This document shows positions 47,895-48,488 of a DNA stretch of 48,488 nt, in pieces; the first letter of the stretch is position 1, and each line of letters starts with the position of its first letter. Origin of the DNA: Bacteroidota bacterium (lineage in GTDB: Bacteria > Bacteroidota > Ignavibacteria > Palsa-1295); assembly GCA_030706745.1 (NCBI GenBank), contig JAUZNX010000020.1, forward strand, positions 1-48,488, written 5' to 3'. The translations under genes were made by a program, and so were the position numbers. The notes beneath the pieces are model-generated. The model was not told where the DNA came from. It searched no databases and was given only the letters and a program-made list of their open reading frames with translations.

Positions 47895-48170
47895 TTGCAT
47901 AAGAAATACCCACCGCTGACGCCGGATGAGGTGATTGCCATTCTCCGCGCGAATGGGTTTGTGACCACCGGCCAGCGAGGAAGCCATCCTCAATATGAGA
48001 ACGGTTCGTTGAAGGTGACGGTCCATATGAGCTTTCCGGAGTTCAGTGCCGAACTGATCAAGTCCATGATTCGTGAGTCATGGTCCCGATCGTGTTGCGT
48101 TCTATTGCTCGACCAAAGCCACGACGAAGAGAATCAATACAAAAATAGGAAGCGGCATCGGTCGCCGTAG
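47895..48170 (+). pseudogene. hicA: HicA-family toxin gene with an apparent one-base frameshift
   Basis: The frame from TTG 47895 gives YPPLTPDEVIAILRANGFVTTGQRGSHPQYENGSLKVTVHM...ELIKSMIRES, a clear HicA core with the catalytic His in GSHPQY. After SMIRES it diverges (WSRSCCVLLL). Dropping one base near 48080 restores ESGPDRVAFYCSTKATTKRI, which fits the usual HicA end (SGxxRxxFY...). The gene therefore carries a single-base insertion, or the assembly has an error there. HicA is an mRNA interferase normally paired with HicB; no hicB frame is visible up to the window end. The only start is a TTG directly after an in-frame stop, so the 5' end may also be degraded. Confidence 0.7.
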
Positions 48171-48488
48171 GTTTGCACCGTTCCCTCGTCGCTACGCAGG
48201 ACATCTTCATTTCCTTCTCACGCTAAGACTCCGCACAGGCTTCCGACGCGCCCTCCCCCGGCCCCTCCCGCAAGCGGGAGGGGAGAAATTTGTCGCTGGT
48301 GTCATTTCCCGAGATAACTGACCCTGAGTGTGGAGATTATTCCTGATCGGGAATTAGAAGATCCTTATGAGCCCTTTCTCTTTTTTGGCAACTTTTTTCT
48401 CTTTACTAAGCGGGTATTAGCCGCTCGTTTTGGGCCGATGCTGCCTCGCGTTTTAGCCCTAATGCGAGGTCCCTGCCCCGGAGTGTCG
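48171..48488. other. Right-end region with palindromes, no clear gene
   Basis: After the hicA remnant, the shifted frame stays open to 48321 but reads low-complexity, repeat-derived sequence (RPLPQAGGE). The GC-rich palindrome at 48262-48283 lies in it. CCTCGC (48444-48449) and GCGAGG (48464-48469) form a further small hairpin near the edge. No other coding signal was seen. Confidence 0.55.
48262..48283. repeat. GC-rich palindrome (CTCCCGC family), second copy
   Basis: CCCCTCCCGC and GCGGGAGGGG surround AA. Apart from orientation this is identical over all 22 bases to the element at 31197-31218. Confidence 0.88.

Noticed and set aside
47627-47902. 91-codon plus-strand open frame after the diheme cytochrome gene
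   Set aside because: It overlaps the end of the cytochrome gene, has no recognisable domain or signal, and ends within the hicA start.
47663-47968. 101-codon minus-strand open frame opposite hicA
   Set aside because: No domain; it overlaps the HicA-like coding sequence on the other strand.

Overview
The window looks like chromosomal DNA of a moderately GC-rich, didermic bacterium of the Bacteroidota/Chlorobiota (FCB) branch. Three things support this. (1) The tmRNA on the minus strand encodes the tag ANSYSYAMAA, which is of the Chlorobium type (..YSYAMAA). (2) Several exported proteins end in type IX secretion (T9SS) type A sorting-like domains. (3) Several genes have a perfect TAnnTTTG promoter -7 element, the Bacteroidota consensus. 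I infer an Ignavibacteria/Kapabacteria-like lineage. No 16S rRNA gene is present, so this is not proven.

Layout. 1-2209 (minus): the start of a giant 17-residue-repeat surface protein that runs off the left edge. 2478-5726 (minus): SpmB, SpmA and an OmpA-type outer membrane protein. 5884-8067 (plus): a two-domain oxidoreductase. 8107-14646: housekeeping genes (MazG, a membrane protein, DAHP synthase, a CoA-binding protein, RsmE, a GNAT acetyltransferase) and a sigma54 response regulator. 14837-19712 (minus): a T9SS-sorted BNR-like protein and a second giant repeat protein that shares its N-terminal module with the left-edge protein. A divergent XRE regulator follows. 20479-26612 (plus): a cytochrome c, dCTP deaminase, and a TetR-EmrA-EmrB-TolC tripartite efflux operon. 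26932-29747 (minus): an Omp28-like T9SS protein and its beta-barrel neighbour. 29967-31094: a PfpI/DJ-1 protein and ssrA, which converge on a shared terminator. 31255-38229: a GT-C type membrane protein, a DUF302 protein, an esterase, ValS and an MgtC-type protein. 38361-40493 (plus): another BNR/Ycf48-like secreted protein, visibly AT-richer than its neighbours. 40500-43664 (minus): LivF and LivG with a GT-C glycosyltransferase between them. 43736-45858 (minus): small secreted proteins and a DUF1573-cytochrome c fusion. 45952-47073: GcvT. Right end: a diheme cytochrome and a frameshifted hicA toxin gene.

The most unusual signal is a dispersed set of short tandem repeat tracts. They have 7-nt units of the types AATTACG/AATGACG and ACTATCC/ACTATCA, usually arranged as an inverted pair. 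They sit between genes and also in frame inside conserved genes: spmA, valS, the linker of the two-domain oxidoreductase, the end of aroF, and the start of a glycosyltransferase. One tract covers exactly the core promoter position of ssrA. A 9-nt repeat encoding W-T-x units occurs in a loop of both GT-C proteins. GC-rich palindromes (CTCCCGC/GCGGGAG and CCCCCTCCTT/AAGGAGGGGG) form further families, one of them in frame in a T9SS sorting domain. I found no CRISPR array, prophage, insertion sequence or tRNA gene.
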